Shown: piece after piece, positions 45,546 to 55,724 of the stretch
How the letters are laid out: every line of letters begins with the position of its first letter
How positions within the stretch are numbered: the stretch's first letter is position 1
Origin: Paraburkholderia sejongensis
GTDB lineage: Bacteria > Pseudomonadota > Gammaproteobacteria > Burkholderiales > Burkholderiaceae
Length of the DNA: 64,000 bases
NCBI RefSeq assembly: GCF_020880815.1
Contig: NZ_JAJITD010000005.1
Coordinates: 1-64,000 of the forward strand
Direction: 5' to 3'
Made by a program: the position numbers and the translations under genes
Notes under the pieces: model-generated
What the model was told of the DNA's origin: nothing
Databases searched by the model: none
What the model saw: the letters and a program-made list of their open reading frames with translations, nothing else

Positions 45546-47363
45546 TCACTCCACCGTCACCGACTTCGCCAGATTCCGCGGCTTATCCACATCCGTCCCA
45601 CGCGCACAAGCAGTGTGATAAGCGAGCAACTGCAACGGCACCACATGCAGGATCGGCGACAGCACGCCGTAATGCTCCGGCATCCGGATCACATGCAGCC
45701 CTTCGTCGTTGACGATCTTCGTATCCGCATCGGCGAACACATAAAGCTCGCCGCCGCGCGCGCGCACTTCCTGGATATTCGACTTGAGCTTCTCGAGCAG
45801 CGCATCGTTCGGCGCCACCGTCACGACCGGCATCGCCTCGGTGACAAGCGCCAACGGCCCATGCTTGAGCTCCCCAGCCGGATAAGCCTCGGCATGGATA
45901 TACGAAATTTCCTTGAGCTTCAGCGCGCCTTCGAGCGCGATCGGATAGTGCATCCCGCGGCCGAGGAACAGCGCGTGTTCCTTGCGCGAAAACTCTTCCG
46001 ACCAAGCGATGATCTGCGGCTCCAGCGCCAGCACGCTGTTGAGCGCAGCCGGCAGGTGCCGCAGCTGCTTCAGATAACCGGCTTCCTGCTCGTCGCTCAA
46101 GCGACCGCGCAGCTTCGCGAGCGTCGCGGCAAGCGTGAACAGCGCGACCAGCTGCGTGGTGAATGCCTTCGTCGACGCCACCCCGATCTCGCGACCGGCA
46201 TGCGTGAGGAACGACAATTCAGTCTGCCGCACCATCGCACTGGTGCCGACATTGCAGATCGCGAGCGTGTGGCGATGGCCAAGCTCCTGCGCATGCTTGA
46301 GCGCCGCGAGCGTATCCGCGGTCTCACCCGACTGCGAAATCACCACGACGAGCGCCTTCGGATTCGGCACCGACTCGCGATACCGGTACTCGCTGGCAAT
46401 CTCGACCTGGGTCGGAATCTTCGCAACCGATTCGAGCCAGTACTTCGCGGTCAAGCCCGAGTAGTAGCTGGTGCCGCAAGCCAGAATCAGCAGGCTGTCG
46501 ATATCCGCGAACACTTCACCCGCGTTCATGCCGAACAGTGATGCGTCGAATGCATCGCTTTGCGGAATCGTGTCGGTGATCGCGCGCGGCTGCTCGAAGA
46601 TTTCCTTCTGCATGAAGTGGCGATACGGGCCGAGTTCGACCGCGCCGCCGTACGCCGCGACCTGGCGCACTTCGCGTTGTGCTTCGTTGCCCTGACGATC
46701 GGCGATCCGCACGCCGTCGAGCGACAGTTCGCACACGTCGCCTTCCTCGAGGAAGATGAAACGTTCGGTGCTGCCCGCGAGCGCGAGCGCGTCCGACGCG
46801 AGGAAGTTCTCGCCATTGCCGAGCCCGACCACCAGCGGCGAACCCTGCCGCGCGCCGACCACGGTGTGCGGCTGGTCCTTATGCAGAACCGCGATCGCAT
46901 ACGCGCCGTGCAATTGCGCGATCGCCTCGCGCACCGCGGCGAACAGATCGCCGCGATACAGGCTGTGGATCAGGTGCGCGATAACCTCGGTGTCAGTCTG
47001 CGAGACGAACGTGTAACCCTTGCCGCGCAGCATTTCGCGCAGGGTTTCGTAATTCTCGATGATGCCGTTGTGTACCAACGCGAGCGCATCCTTCGAGAAG
47101 ATCGGATGCGCGTTGTCGGTGATCGGCGCGCCGTGCGTCGCCCAGCGCGTATGCGCGATGCCGGTCACGCCTTCGAGGCGGCCGTCATGCACCTGCGCGT
47201 CGAGGTCGGCGACGCGCGCGACGCTGCGCGCGCGCTTGGGCCCTTCCGCGCCCAGCACGGCGACACCGCACGAGTCGTAGCCGCGATATTCGAGGCGCCG
47301 CAGTCCTTCGATCAGGACGGGAACGATATTACGTTGCGCAACCGCGCCGACGATGCCGCACAT
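45546..47363 (-). CDS. glmS: glutamine-fructose-6-phosphate aminotransferase (isomerizing)
   Basis: The 605-residue enzyme that makes glucosamine-6-phosphate from fructose-6-phosphate and glutamine, the entry to UDP-GlcNAc and cell-wall synthesis. The N-terminal glutaminase domain has nucleophile C2 ([12 protein letters not shown]). Two SIS domains follow ([17 protein letters not shown], then [20 protein letters not shown]), and the C terminus ends SVTVE. AAAAGGAAT precedes the ATG. Downstream of glmU by 60 bp on the same strand, likely one transcript. Confidence 0.98.
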   Translation of the reverse strand: MCGIVGAVAQRNIVPVLIEGLRRLEYRGYDSCGVAVLGAEGPKRARSVARVADLDAQVHDGRLEGVTGIAHTRWATHGAPITDNAHPIFSKDALALVHNGIIENYETLREMLRGKGYTFVSQTDTEVIAHLIHSLYRGDLFAAVREAIAQLHGAYAIAVLHKDQPHTVVGARQGSPLVVGLGNGENFLASDALALAGSTERFIFLEEGDVCELSLDGVRIADRQGNEAQREVRQVAAYGGAVELGPYRHFMQKEIFEQPRAITDTIPQSDAFDASLFGMNAGEVFADIDSLLILACGTSYYSGLTAKYWLESVAKIPTQVEIASEYRYRESVPNPKALVVVISQSGETADTLAALKHAQELGHRHTLAICNVGTSAMVRQTELSFLTHAGREIGVASTKAFTTQLVALFTLAATLAKLRGRLSDEQEAGYLKQLRHLPAALNSVLALEPQIIAWSEEFSRKEHALFLGRGMHYPIALEGALKLKEISYIHAEAYPAGELKHGPLALVTEAMPVVTVAPNDALLEKLKSNIQEVRARGGELYVFADADTKIVNDEGLHVIRMPEHYGVLSPILHVVPLQLLAYHTACARGTDVDKPRNLAKSVTVE

Positions 47364-47423
47364 GGTTTATTCCTTTTCAAGAGCCGGGTTCGACGTGCGC
47401 GCCGCGCGCGCCCGCCATCCGCA

Positions 47424-48785
47424 TCACGCCTTCTTTTTGACCGGGCGCACATAGCCCGTTTTGCTCGTTTGAGTCTTGTCGTTCAGGACCAGCGCGTCCG
47501 CCGCGACGTCCTTCCAGACCGTCGTGCCGGCCGCGATCGTCGCGCCGCGCTGCACCCGCACCGGCGCAACCAGTTGCGTGTCGGAGCCGACGAAGACGTC
47601 GTCCTCGATCACCGTGCGGAATTTGTTCGCGCCGTCGTAATTGCAGGTGATGGTGCCGGCGCCGATATTCACGCGCGCGCCGATGTCGGCGTCCCCGATA
47701 TAGGTCAGGTGATTGGCCTTCGAGCCGTGGCCGAGCACCGCGTTTTTCACCTCGACGAAATTGCCGACGTGCGCTTCGTCTTGCAGCGCCGCGCCCGGCC
47801 GCAGCCGTGCATACGGTCCGAGCACGACGTGCGCGCCGACTTCGGCGCCTTCGATATGCGTGAACGCGTCGACCCGCGTGCCGGCGCCGAGCGTCGCGTT
47901 GCGGATCACGCAGTTCGGCCCGATGCTGACGTTGTCGGCGAGCGTCACGCGTCCTTCGAACACGCAGTTCACGTCGATCGACACATCGCGGCCGCATTCG
48001 AGCGTGCCGCGCACGTCGATACGGGCCGGGTCGGCGAGCGTCACGCCGGCGACCAGCAGCGCCTCGGCGACGTTGCCCTGATGGATCCGTTCGAGTTCGG
48101 CGAGCTGCTGCTTGCTGTTCACGCCGAGCGTTTCCCACTCGTCGTCCGGTTGTGTGGTGACGACTTCGAGGCCCGCTTCGATTGCCATCTCGACCGCGTC
48201 GGTCAGATAGAACTCGCCTTGCGCGTTGTCGTTTTTCAGCGCCGCGAGCCAGCCCGCGAGACGCGCGGTCGGCGCGACGATGATGCCGGTGTTGATCTCG
48301 GCGATCTTCAGCTGTTCGGGGCTCGCGTCCTTCTGCTCGACGATGCGCTGCACCTTGCCCTGCTGATCGCGCACGATCCGGCCGTAGCCGCTCGGGTCCG
48401 CGAGCGTGACGGTCAGCACGCCGTAGCCGTCACGGCCGGCGCTTTCGGTCAGCGCCCGCAGCGTGGCCGCGCGCGTGAGCGGCACGTCGCCGTACAGCAC
48501 CAGGGTGGGGAGCGTGGGATCGAGCAGCGGCAGCGCCTGCTGCACTGCATGACCAGTGCCGAGCTGCTGCTCCTGCACCGCGAATTGAATATCGGGAGCG
48601 GCGACGGCCGTGCGCACCGCTTCGGCACCATGGCCGATTACAACGATGAGGCGCGCGGGCTTCAGCGCGCGAGCGGTGTCGATGACATGAGCAAGAAGGG
48701 GCCGGCCGGCGAGGGGATGGAGCACCTTGGGAAGCGCGGAACGCATGCGCTTGCCGGTACCCGCCGCCAAAATCACGATGTTCAT
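47424..48785 (-). CDS. glmU: bifunctional GlmU: GlcN-1-P acetyltransferase / UDP-GlcNAc pyrophosphorylase
   Basis: A 453-residue enzyme for the last two steps to UDP-GlcNAc. The N-terminal pyrophosphorylase begins [20 protein letters not shown]. The C-terminal half is a left-handed beta-helix acetyltransferase with hexapeptide repeats ([39 protein letters not shown]). Start at 48785 fits the family; an upstream frame runs to 48869 inside the ttcA terminator. Pairs functionally with glmS just downstream. Confidence 0.98.
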   Translation of the reverse strand: MNIVILAAGTGKRMRSALPKVLHPLAGRPLLAHVIDTARALKPARLIVVIGHGAEAVRTAVAAPDIQFAVQEQQLGTGHAVQQALPLLDPTLPTLVLYGDVPLTRAATLRALTESAGRDGYGVLTVTLADPSGYGRIVRDQQGKVQRIVEQKDASPEQLKIAEINTGIIVAPTARLAGWLAALKNDNAQGEFYLTDAVEMAIEAGLEVVTTQPDDEWETLGVNSKQQLAELERIHQGNVAEALLVAGVTLADPARIDVRGTLECGRDVSIDVNCVFEGRVTLADNVSIGPNCVIRNATLGAGTRVDAFTHIEGAEVGAHVVLGPYARLRPGAALQDEAHVGNFVEVKNAVLGHGSKANHLTYIGDADIGARVNIGAGTITCNYDGANKFRTVIEDDVFVGSDTQLVAPVRVQRGATIAAGTTVWKDVAADALVLNDKTQTSKTGYVRPVKKKA

Positions 48786-48840
48786 GGCGTCGGCATAAGA
48801 GGAGTTTTGAGGGACCGATTTTACCATGCGGCACTGCACT

Positions 48841-48864
48841 AAAAAGGCCGCGAATGCGGCCTTT
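48841..48864 (-). terminator. intrinsic terminator of ttcA
   Basis: AAAGGCCGC (48843-48851) pairs with GCGGCCTTT (48856-48864) around a GAAT loop; on the minus strand five T follow. It lies about 60 bp past the ttcA stop. Confidence 0.85.
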
Positions 48865-48921
48865 ACCACGTTTCCACCTCTTCAATTCGCGCCGAAATGC
48901 CTGCAAATCAGGCGCTTTTCT

Positions 48922-49884
48922 TCACAGATCGTCGAACTGGACCAGCGGGATGGTCTTCGCGCCGTTCAGCGGCATGCCCTCTTCGCTGCCGGTCGAGCAC
49001 GGTTCTTCGTCGAACGCGATGTCGCCGTTCGGATCGGCTTCGCCGCTCGCGCGCAGCCCAGCGAACGGGAACAGCTGGTGATCCATCAGATGTGACGGCA
49101 CCACGTTGGACAACGCATTGAACATGTTCTCGATGCGGCCCGGGAAGCGCTTCTCCCAATCGCGAATCAGCGCCTTCATTTCCGCGCGCTTCAGATTAGG
49201 TTGGCTACCGCACAGATTGCACGGAATGATCGGGAACTCGCGCAGCTCCGCGTACTTCTCCAGATCGGTTTCCTTCACGTACGCGAGCGGACGGATCACG
49301 ATGTTCTTGCCGTCGTCCGATTGCAGCTTGGGCGGCATGCCCTTCAGCTTGCCGCCGTAGAACATGTTCAGCAGCAGCGTCTGCAGAATGTCGTCGCGAT
49401 GGTGGCCGAGCGCGATCTTGGTCGCGCCGAGTTCGCCCGCCACGCGATAGAGAATGCCACGCCGCAGCCGCGAGCACAGTGAGCAGGTGGTCTTGCCCTC
49501 CGGCACCAGTCGCTTGACGATGCTGTAGGTGTCCTGATTCTCGATATGAAACGGGATGTCGAGCTGCTTCAGATACTCGGGCAGCACGTGCTCGGGGAAG
49601 CCCGGCTGCTTCTGATCGAGATTCACCGCGACGATCTCGAAATTGATCGGCGCGCGCTCGCGCAGCCGCATCAGGATATCGAGCATCGCGTAGCTGTCCT
49701 TGCCGCCCGACAGGCACACCATCACCTTGTCGCCGTCCTCGATCATGTTGAAGTCGCCGATCGCCTGGCCGACCTGGCGCGCAAGGCGCTTGAACAGCTT
49801 GTTGTTCTCGTACGCTTCTTTCTGTTCGCGGCGGGTGAGCGGGGATTTGGTCGCGTGAGCGGTCTGGATGTCCGGTGCGTTCAT
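48922..49884 (-). CDS. ttcA: tRNA 2-thiocytidine(32) synthetase TtcA
   Basis: A 320-residue enzyme that thiolates C32 in some tRNAs, ATP- and Fe-S-dependent. The PP-loop is SGGKDS (59-64). CxxC pairs C134/C137 (TTCSLCSR) and C222/C225 (PCNLCGS) carry the Fe-S cluster. [19 protein letters not shown] is a family block. The gene follows folB by only 3 bp, so it is likely in one operon. The C-terminal 30 residues are acidic and variable. Confidence 0.97.
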   Translation of the reverse strand: MNAPDIQTAHATKSPLTRREQKEAYENNKLFKRLARQVGQAIGDFNMIEDGDKVMVCLSGGKDSYAMLDILMRLRERAPINFEIVAVNLDQKQPGFPEHVLPEYLKQLDIPFHIENQDTYSIVKRLVPEGKTTCSLCSRLRRGILYRVAGELGATKIALGHHRDDILQTLLLNMFYGGKLKGMPPKLQSDDGKNIVIRPLAYVKETDLEKYAELREFPIIPCNLCGSQPNLKRAEMKALIRDWEKRFPGRIENMFNALSNVVPSHLMDHQLFPFAGLRASGEADPNGDIAFDEEPCSTGSEEGMPLNGAKTIPLVQFDDL

Positions 49885-49887
49885 CGC

Positions 49888-50283
49888 TCAATCCTCCTTC
49901 ACGCGGAACACTTCGACGCCGACCGCGTCGCAGTCCGGATATACATCCGGCTTCTCGGTCGACACCCGCGCGGCACGCACCTGCGGATGTTCGAGCATCG
50001 TGCGCACGAGGTCGTCGCACAGCGTCTCCTGCAGATGGATATGCCCTTGCGACACGCGTTTGGCGATCGTCGAGCGCATGAAGTCGTAATCGACGACTTC
50101 GTTCAGTTTGTCCTGCACCGGCGTGGACAGCGCGAGCGGCACGTACAGTTCGACGTTGATCACGACGCGCTGTTCGCCGCGCTTTTCGAAATCGTGTACG
50201 CCGATGTTGATGTGCACTTCGTAGTTGCGCAGAAAGAGCCGGCGACAATCGGCGAGCCGGGGATGCGAAAGAGCGGCAAACAT
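49888..50283 (-). CDS. folB: dihydroneopterin aldolase
   Basis: A 131-residue enzyme of folate synthesis that cleaves dihydroneopterin to 6-hydroxymethyl-dihydropterin. RNYEVHINIGVHDFEKRGEQ is the family N-terminal block and VVDYDFMRSTIAKRVSQGHI the substrate region, with the conserved Glu in LQETLCDDL. The start at 50283 (MFAALSHPRL) is preferred over a 12-codon upstream extension. It sits between the pteridine-reductase-like SDR and ttcA on the same strand, which groups pterin genes. Confidence 0.93.
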   Translation of the reverse strand: MFAALSHPRLADCRRLFLRNYEVHINIGVHDFEKRGEQRVVINVELYVPLALSTPVQDKLNEVVDYDFMRSTIAKRVSQGHIHLQETLCDDLVRTMLEHPQVRAARVSTEKPDVYPDCDAVGVEVFRVKED

Positions 50284-50383
50284 GTTCGTTCCAGTCAAAA
50301 AAGCGTGCTTGGCACGCAAAGGGGCGCTGCGTCGCGCAGCGCGGCGGCCTCGGCGAGGCGAGGCGTGGCAAACCGCGCGCGGA

Positions 50384-51244
50384 TCAGGCGCCCGTCAAAA
50401 ACATTACGTCGCGCGGCAACGGCACGAGATGCTGCCCGCCGTCGACCACCAGCGTCGTTCCGGTGACACCGGCTGCATCCGCGAGATACAGCGCGGCGGC
50501 GACGATATCCTCGGGCCGCGACGCACGGCCCAGAGGCGTCATTCGATGCGCGGCCGCAAACCCTTCCTGGGTCTGGTCGCCCGATTGCATCGTCAGGCCG
50601 GGCGCGAGCCCGACCACCCGGATCTTCGGCGCGAGCGCCTGAGCGAGCGCGACCGTCGCGGTCTGCAGCGCCGCCTTCGACAGCGTGTACGACAGATAGT
50701 CCGGGTTCATGTTGTACAGCTTCTGGTCCAGCACGTTGATGACCACGCCGCGCTGGCTTTCGTCATGCACCGCCGCGTCCGGCGTCGCGTCGTACAGCAT
50801 GCGCGCGAGCACCAGCGGCGCGCCGACGTTCATCGCGGTCAGCTTCAGCAGCAACTCATAGCCGACGTCGCGCGCGGTGTCTTCCTCGAAGCGCGACGCG
50901 TTGTTGACGATGCACGACGGCCGTCCCAACGCCTCGGTGCAGGCCGGCAGCAGCCGCGCGACCTGCGCCTCGTCGCCGAGTTCGGCCGGCAACGCGAGCG
51001 CGCGGCGGCCGAGCGCGACGATCTGCTCGACGGTTTCGTCGGCCTCTTCACGCGATGCGCCGTAGTGCACGGCCACGTCCCAGCCGCGCGCGGCAAAGCC
51101 GAGCGCGAGCGCGCGGCCGATTCGGCGCGCGCCGCCGGTAATCAGCACGACACGGGGCTGCGGCGCCTGTGCGGGCGCCACGGCGGACGCCCCTGAGGAC
51201 GCCGCTTCGGCCGGGCGGGCAACGTTGTCCGGGGAGACGGTCAT
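50384..51244 (-). CDS. SDR-family oxidoreductase, FolM/pteridine-reductase-like
   Basis: A 286-residue short-chain dehydrogenase. The cofactor motif is VLITGGARRIGRALALGFA; the TGGARRIG form with Arg is typical of pteridine reductases. Active-site YLSYTLSK gives the YxxxK pair, and the C-terminal DGGQHLVPLPRDVMF matches FolM-like proteins. Likely reduces dihydropterin/dihydrofolate compounds, helped by the neighbouring folB. The first 25 residues are a low-complexity Ala/Pro tail. Divergent from the MidA-like gene with only 13 bp between starts. Confidence 0.88.
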   Translation of the reverse strand: MTVSPDNVARPAEAASSGASAVAPAQAPQPRVVLITGGARRIGRALALGFAARGWDVAVHYGASREEADETVEQIVALGRRALALPAELGDEAQVARLLPACTEALGRPSCIVNNASRFEEDTARDVGYELLLKLTAMNVGAPLVLARMLYDATPDAAVHDESQRGVVINVLDQKLYNMNPDYLSYTLSKAALQTATVALAQALAPKIRVVGLAPGLTMQSGDQTQEGFAAAHRMTPLGRASRPEDIVAAALYLADAAGVTGTTLVVDGGQHLVPLPRDVMFLTGA

Positions 51245-51257
51245 TTACAATGCGGGG

Positions 51258-52463
51258 ATGAATCCGAAAGCTCACCAACCCGATAGTTTACCTGCTCCCG
51301 GCCCGAGCGCGCTCGCGCAGTCCGACGCGCTGATCGCGCAGATCCGTACGCAGCTCGACGCGGCCGGCGGCTGGCTGCCGTTCGACCGCTACATGGAGCG
51401 CGCGTTGTACGCGCCGGGGCTCGGCTATTACAGCGGCGGTGCGCGCAAATTCGGGCTGCGCGGCGATGACGGCAGCGACTTCGTGACCGCGCCGGAACTG
51501 TCGCCGCTGTTCGCCGCGACGCTCGCGCGCCCGCTCGCCGAAGCATTGGAGGCGAGCGGCACGCGCGAGCTGATGGAGTTCGGCGCCGGCACCGGCAAGC
51601 TCGCGGCGGGCCTGCTGACCGCGCTCGATGCGCTCGGCGCCGGGTTCGACAGCTACTCGATCGTCGATCTGTCGGGCGAACTGCGCGAGCGGCAACGCGA
51701 CACGATCGCGGCGGCCGCGCCCGCGCTGCTGGCCAAGGTGCGCTGGCTCGATGCGCTGCCGGAGCGCTTCGAAGGCGTGGTGATCGGCAACGAGGTGCTC
51801 GATGCGATGCCGGTGCGGCTGTTCGCGCACCGCGGCGGCAGCTGGCTTGAGCGCGGCGTGGTCTGGCGCGACGGCGCCTTCGCATTCGACGACCGGCCGG
51901 TCACCGCGGCCACCGACCTCCTGCTGCTAGAGGAAATCGACGCGGCCCGCGAAACCGGCGCCGGCGAAGACTACCTGACCGAGACGCACGAAGCCGCGCT
52001 GGCCTTCACGCGCACGATCTGCACGATGCTCGCGCGCGGCGCGATTTTGCTGATCGACTACGGTTTTCCGCGCCACGAGTACTACCACGCGCAGCGCGCG
52101 CAGGGCACGCTGATGTGCCACTACCGGCATCGCGCGCACGGCGATCCGTTTCTGTACCCCGGCTTGCAGGACATCACCGCGCACGTCGAATTCACCGGCA
52201 TCGCCGAAGCCGGCACCGAAGCCGGCGCGGAGCTGCTCGGCTTCACGTCGCAAGCGCGCTTTCTGATGAACGCGGGGATCACCGAGGTGCTCGGCGAAAT
52301 CGATCCCGCCGACACCGCCCGCTTTCTGCCGGCCGCGAATGCGGTGCAAAAGCTGCTGTCGGAGGCGGAGATGGGCGAGCTGTTCAAGGTGATCGCGTTT
52401 TCGCGCGGACTGGACGATACGCTGCGCGCGTTTTCGAGCGGCGACCGATCGCATACGCTGTGA
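51258..52463 (+). CDS. SAM-dependent methyltransferase, MidA/NDUFAF7 family
   Basis: A 401-residue class I methyltransferase. LPFDRYMERALYAPGLGYYS near the N terminus is the family mark. The SAM-binding motif is MEFGAGTGKLAAGLL. GNEVLDAMPVRLF and LLIDYGFPRHEYYHAQRAQG, then LMCHYRHRAH, complete the pattern. The eukaryotic homologue methylates a complex I subunit; the bacterial target is not established. The start is ambiguous: ATG 51258 lacks a well-spaced ribosome site. Confidence 0.93.
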   Translation: MNPKAHQPDSLPAPGPSALAQSDALIAQIRTQLDAAGGWLPFDRYMERALYAPGLGYYSGGARKFGLRGDDGSDFVTAPELSPLFAATLARPLAEALEASGTRELMEFGAGTGKLAAGLLTALDALGAGFDSYSIVDLSGELRERQRDTIAAAAPALLAKVRWLDALPERFEGVVIGNEVLDAMPVRLFAHRGGSWLERGVVWRDGAFAFDDRPVTAATDLLLLEEIDAARETGAGEDYLTETHEAALAFTRTICTMLARGAILLIDYGFPRHEYYHAQRAQGTLMCHYRHRAHGDPFLYPGLQDITAHVEFTGIAEAGTEAGAELLGFTSQARFLMNAGITEVLGEIDPADTARFLPAANAVQKLLSEAEMGELFKVIAFSRGLDDTLRAFSSGDRSHTL

Positions 52464-52519
52464 CGTGCGGCGCTGACCTCGTTTCCGTGCCGCGCCTTTA
52501 AAGACCCGAGAGACTCGCG

Positions 52520-52714
52520 ATGATCCGATGGCTGTTGACCACCTTTGTTGCCGTCGCGATTCTGTCGTCGTGCTGGCCGTGGCTCAGGAAGCTCGGCATC
52601 GGCCGGATGCCCGGCGACGTGACGCTGCGGCTGTTCGGCCGCGAGTATCCGTTCCCGTTCATGTCGACGCTGGTGCTGTCGATGCTGTTGTCGTTGCTGG
52701 CGCGGGTGTTGTAG
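52520..52714 (+). CDS. DUF2905-family small membrane protein
   Basis: A 64-residue protein with two hydrophobic segments (TTFVAVAILSSCWPWL and FMSTLVLSMLLSLLARVL) and the family loop RMPGDVTLRLFGREYPFPF. Function unknown. It follows the methyltransferase gene by 56 bp, in the same orientation. Confidence 0.93.
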   Translation: MIRWLLTTFVAVAILSSCWPWLRKLGIGRMPGDVTLRLFGREYPFPFMSTLVLSMLLSLLARVL

Positions 52715-52763
52715 CCCGTCCCACGCCAGCGCACGCCTGCGCTGGCTGCGCGGCGCGTCTGCG

Positions 52764-53996
52764 CTAACCCAGCGCCGCCTCCACCGCCCGCACCCGCTCC
52801 TGATGCACGGCGTCCTTGATGCCGGCCGGCGCATCGGCCAAACGCTGCGCAACCGCGCCCGCATCCACCCCCCGCGCGGCCACCAGCGCGACCCGCAAAC
52901 GCTCCGCCTGCGGATAGTCGCGCGTCTCGAACCCGAGCCGCCCGCGCGCATCCGACTCGCACGCCTGCAACGCCTCGGCGAAGCGCGCCGGCTTGCGCAT
53001 CGCGTCGCTGCGCTCGAACAGCCGCACCAGCGCGGCCGCGCCCATCTCCATCACGCGATGAATATTGCCGTGCTCGCGGGCGACCAGCAGCGCGAGGTCG
53101 CGACACTCGTTCGGCACGCGCAGCCGCTCGCACAGCGGCTTCAGCAGATCGACGCTGCGGCCTTCGTGACCGATGTGACGCGGCAGGATGTCTTCCGGCG
53201 TGGTCGCCTTGCCCAGATCATGAGTCAGCGCGGCGAACCGCACCGGCAACGCATAACCGTGCTGCGCCGCGTGGTCCAGCACCATCATCACGTGCACGCC
53301 GGTGTCGACTTCCGGGTGATAGTCGGCGCGCTGCGGCACGCCGAACAGCGCGTCGATCTCCGGCAGAATCCGCGCGAGCGCGCCGCATTCGCGCAATACG
53401 TCGAACATGCGCGAGGGCTTTTTCTCCATCAGCCCGCGCGACACTTCCTGCCACACCCGCTCGGCGACCAGCGCATCGGCCTCGCCGTCGGCGACCATCT
53501 TGCGCATCAGCGTCATCGTTTCCGGCGCGACCGTGAAATCGGCGAAGCGGGCGGCAAAACGCGCGATGCGCAAAATCCGCACTGGATCTTCGAGGAACGC
53601 GTCGCCGACATGGCGAAACAGCTTCGCCTTCAGATCGCCCTGGCCGTTGAACGGATCGATGACCGGCCCGGTCAGCTGGCCGTCCGGGCGCACTTCGCGC
53701 GCCATCGCATTGATCGTCAGGTCGCGGCGCGCGAGGTCTTCTTCGAGCGTCACGTCCGGCGCGTAGAAAAACTGGAAGCCGTGATAACCGGCCGCGGTCT
53801 TGCGCTCGGTGCGCGCGAGCGCGTATTCCTCATGCGTCTGCGGATGCAGGAACACCGGAAAGTCCTTGCCGACCGGCCGATAACCCTGCGCGACCATCTG
53901 CTCGGGCGTCGCGCCGACCACCACGTAATCGCGATCCTGCACCGGCACGCCGAGCAACTCGTCGCGGACCGCGCCGCCAACTGCGTAAATATTCAT
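52764..53996 (-). CDS. cca: CCA-adding tRNA nucleotidyltransferase (multifunctional, HD-containing)
   Basis: A 410-residue enzyme that adds or repairs the 3' CCA of tRNAs. Order: class II nucleotidyltransferase head (YAVGGAVRDELLGVPVQDRD), the RRDLTINAMA motif, then an HD hydrolase domain (FAALTHDLGKATTP) as in the multifunctional E. coli-type enzyme. The start ATG overlaps the stop of the upstream GST gene as ATGA (53993-53996), so translation is coupled. The C-terminal end is Ala-rich. Confidence 0.96.
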   Translation of the reverse strand: MNIYAVGGAVRDELLGVPVQDRDYVVVGATPEQMVAQGYRPVGKDFPVFLHPQTHEEYALARTERKTAAGYHGFQFFYAPDVTLEEDLARRDLTINAMAREVRPDGQLTGPVIDPFNGQGDLKAKLFRHVGDAFLEDPVRILRIARFAARFADFTVAPETMTLMRKMVADGEADALVAERVWQEVSRGLMEKKPSRMFDVLRECGALARILPEIDALFGVPQRADYHPEVDTGVHVMMVLDHAAQHGYALPVRFAALTHDLGKATTPEDILPRHIGHEGRSVDLLKPLCERLRVPNECRDLALLVAREHGNIHRVMEMGAAALVRLFERSDAMRKPARFAEALQACESDARGRLGFETRDYPQAERLRVALVAARGVDAGAVAQRLADAPAGIKDAVHQERVRAVEAALG

Positions 53997-54646
53997 GGGC
54001 ATTCGTCTTGATAGGGCACTGCGTGCGTTTCCTTGCGCGCGGCGTCGATCCACGCATTGACCGCCGGCAGCGCGGTGAGCCGCTCGACATACGCGGCGGC
54101 CGTCGCCGACAACGCCGGCTTCCACGTGTTGAAGCGCATCGCGACCGGCGCGTACATCGCGTCGGCGATGCTGAATTCGCCGAACAGGAACGGCCCGCCG
54201 TAGCTTTGCAGGCAGTCGCTCCAGAGCGCCTCAATGCGGGCGATGTCGGCGAGCACGCCCGCGGTCGCGTTCTTGCCCGGAAACGACGCGCGGATGTTCA
54301 TCCACATGTTCGAGCGCAGTTCGCCGAAGCCCGAATGCATCTCGGCGCTCACGCTGCGCGCGTGCGCACGCGCCGCCGCGTCGCGCGGCCACAGCGCGTG
54401 CTGCGGGAAGCGCTCGGCCAGCGTTTCGGCGATCGCCAGCGAATCCCACACCGGCCGGCCCGCGTCGTCGATCAGACACGGCACCTTGCCGGACCCGCGC
54501 GGCGCGAGCGCGCGGATCTTCGCGTTGGTGTCCGCCTCGTTCAGATGGATCAGCACTTCGTCGAACGGGATGCCGAAATGCGTGAGCAGCAGCCACGGAC
54601 GCATCGACCACGACGAATAGTTCTTGTCACCAATGAGCAGCTTCAT
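53993..54646 (-). CDS. glutathione S-transferase family protein
   Basis: A 217-residue protein. The thioredoxin-like N-terminal domain has LLIGDKNYSSWSMRPWLLL (candidate Ser at the active position) and the cis-Pro segment GSGKVPCLIDDAG. The helical C-terminal domain includes FGEFSIADAMYAPVAMRFNT. Substrate unknown. The start at 54646 (MKLLIG) is preferred over a long upstream Arg-rich frame. Overlaps cca by four bases downstream and follows the NDUFA9-like gene by 32 bp. Confidence 0.92.
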   Translation of the reverse strand: MKLLIGDKNYSSWSMRPWLLLTHFGIPFDEVLIHLNEADTNAKIRALAPRGSGKVPCLIDDAGRPVWDSLAIAETLAERFPQHALWPRDAAARAHARSVSAEMHSGFGELRSNMWMNIRASFPGKNATAGVLADIARIEALWSDCLQSYGGPFLFGEFSIADAMYAPVAMRFNTWKPALSATAAAYVERLTALPAVNAWIDAARKETHAVPYQDECP

Positions 54647-54678
54647 GCATTGCCTGAAAATGAGTGAAGAAGAAGAGT

Positions 54679-55632
54679 TCAGCGCCCGGCGCTGGCTCGG
54701 AACGAGTCGAGACGCGAACCTTTGGACGCGCCGGTCAGATAGGTCGGCACGATCGCTTCGATGCTGGCCGGTTCGATCCCAAGTTCCGGCGCGAGCGGCC
54801 CGCTCAGGATGTTCGGCACTTTCATCGAGTCGAGATTGTCGCGCGAAATCACCGGTTCGCCGGGCGCCAGCTCGAAGCTGAGCGCCTGCAGGCGGGCCAG
54901 CGAGTCGGGCAGCCGGATGATCCGCGCGTGCTTGCCGATCACGTCGCCGCAATAGGACACCAGGTCTTCGAGCGTATAGACGGTCGGGCCGCCGAGTTCA
55001 TAGGTGCGGCCGGTGGCGGCATCGAGATCGAGCACGTTGGCGATCGCCTTCGCGACGTCGCCGACGAAAACCGGCTGGAACTGCGCGTCCGGCATCGCGA
55101 GTGGAATGACCGGAAACACCCGTTGCAGGAACGCGAACTTGTTGAGAAATGCGTCCTCGGGACCGAACACGACCGACGGCCGGAAGATCGTCCACGCGAC
55201 GCTGCCGCCATGCACCGCTTTCTCGCCGTCGCCCTTCGAACGCGCGTACATGCTCGGGCCGTTCGAATTGGCGCCGAGCGCGCTCAGATGAATCAGCCGA
55301 TGCACGCCCTTGCCTTCGCAGGCGGCGACGATGCGCGTGGGCAGCTCGACGTGCGCGCGCGCGAACGCTTCGCCGTACGGCTTGCCGCGTTTGGAATTGA
55401 GCACCCCGACGAGGTTGATCACGCAATCGGCACCTTCGACGAAGCGCGCGAGCTGCACCGGATCGAACACGTCGGTTTCGATCACATCGATGGGCAGCAT
55501 GGTGAGATGGCGCGCGTTGTAGCGGCGCCGGGTGGCGACGCGCACGTCCTTGCCGAGTTCGACGAGCGCATTGACGACGTAGCTGCCGATAAAACCGGAG
55601 CCGCCGATGACCGCGATAGCTTGATGTCGCAT
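54679..55632 (-). CDS. NDUFA9-like NAD(P)-binding SDR protein (atypical/extended SDR)
   Basis: A 317-residue member of the complex I NDUFA9-type family. The Rossmann motif is AVIGGSGFIGSYVVNALVEL, followed by VINLVGVLNSKRGKPY and LIHLSALGANSNGPSMYARS. Bacterial members are of uncertain role, possibly in quinone or NADH metabolism. The start at 55632 is supported by AGGGAG. The frame runs open well into the upstream slt gene, but that part is not coding. Same strand as slt, GST and cca, probably one transcription unit. Confidence 0.92.
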   Translation of the reverse strand: MRHQAIAVIGGSGFIGSYVVNALVELGKDVRVATRRRYNARHLTMLPIDVIETDVFDPVQLARFVEGADCVINLVGVLNSKRGKPYGEAFARAHVELPTRIVAACEGKGVHRLIHLSALGANSNGPSMYARSKGDGEKAVHGGSVAWTIFRPSVVFGPEDAFLNKFAFLQRVFPVIPLAMPDAQFQPVFVGDVAKAIANVLDLDAATGRTYELGGPTVYTLEDLVSYCGDVIGKHARIIRLPDSLARLQALSFELAPGEPVISRDNLDSMKVPNILSGPLAPELGIEPASIEAIVPTYLTGASKGSRLDSFRASAGR

Positions 55633-55724
55633 TTTTCGACTCCCTGATGGAAGCCGCGGCAACGGCTGATGAGACGCGCCGCGGTGCGGGCCCGCAAGAC
55701 CCGGCGACCGCGGCGGCACGGCGC

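Noticed and set aside
46560..48842. 760-codon plus-strand open frame over glmS-glmU
   Set aside because: Antisense to two certain genes and has no domain-like sequence.
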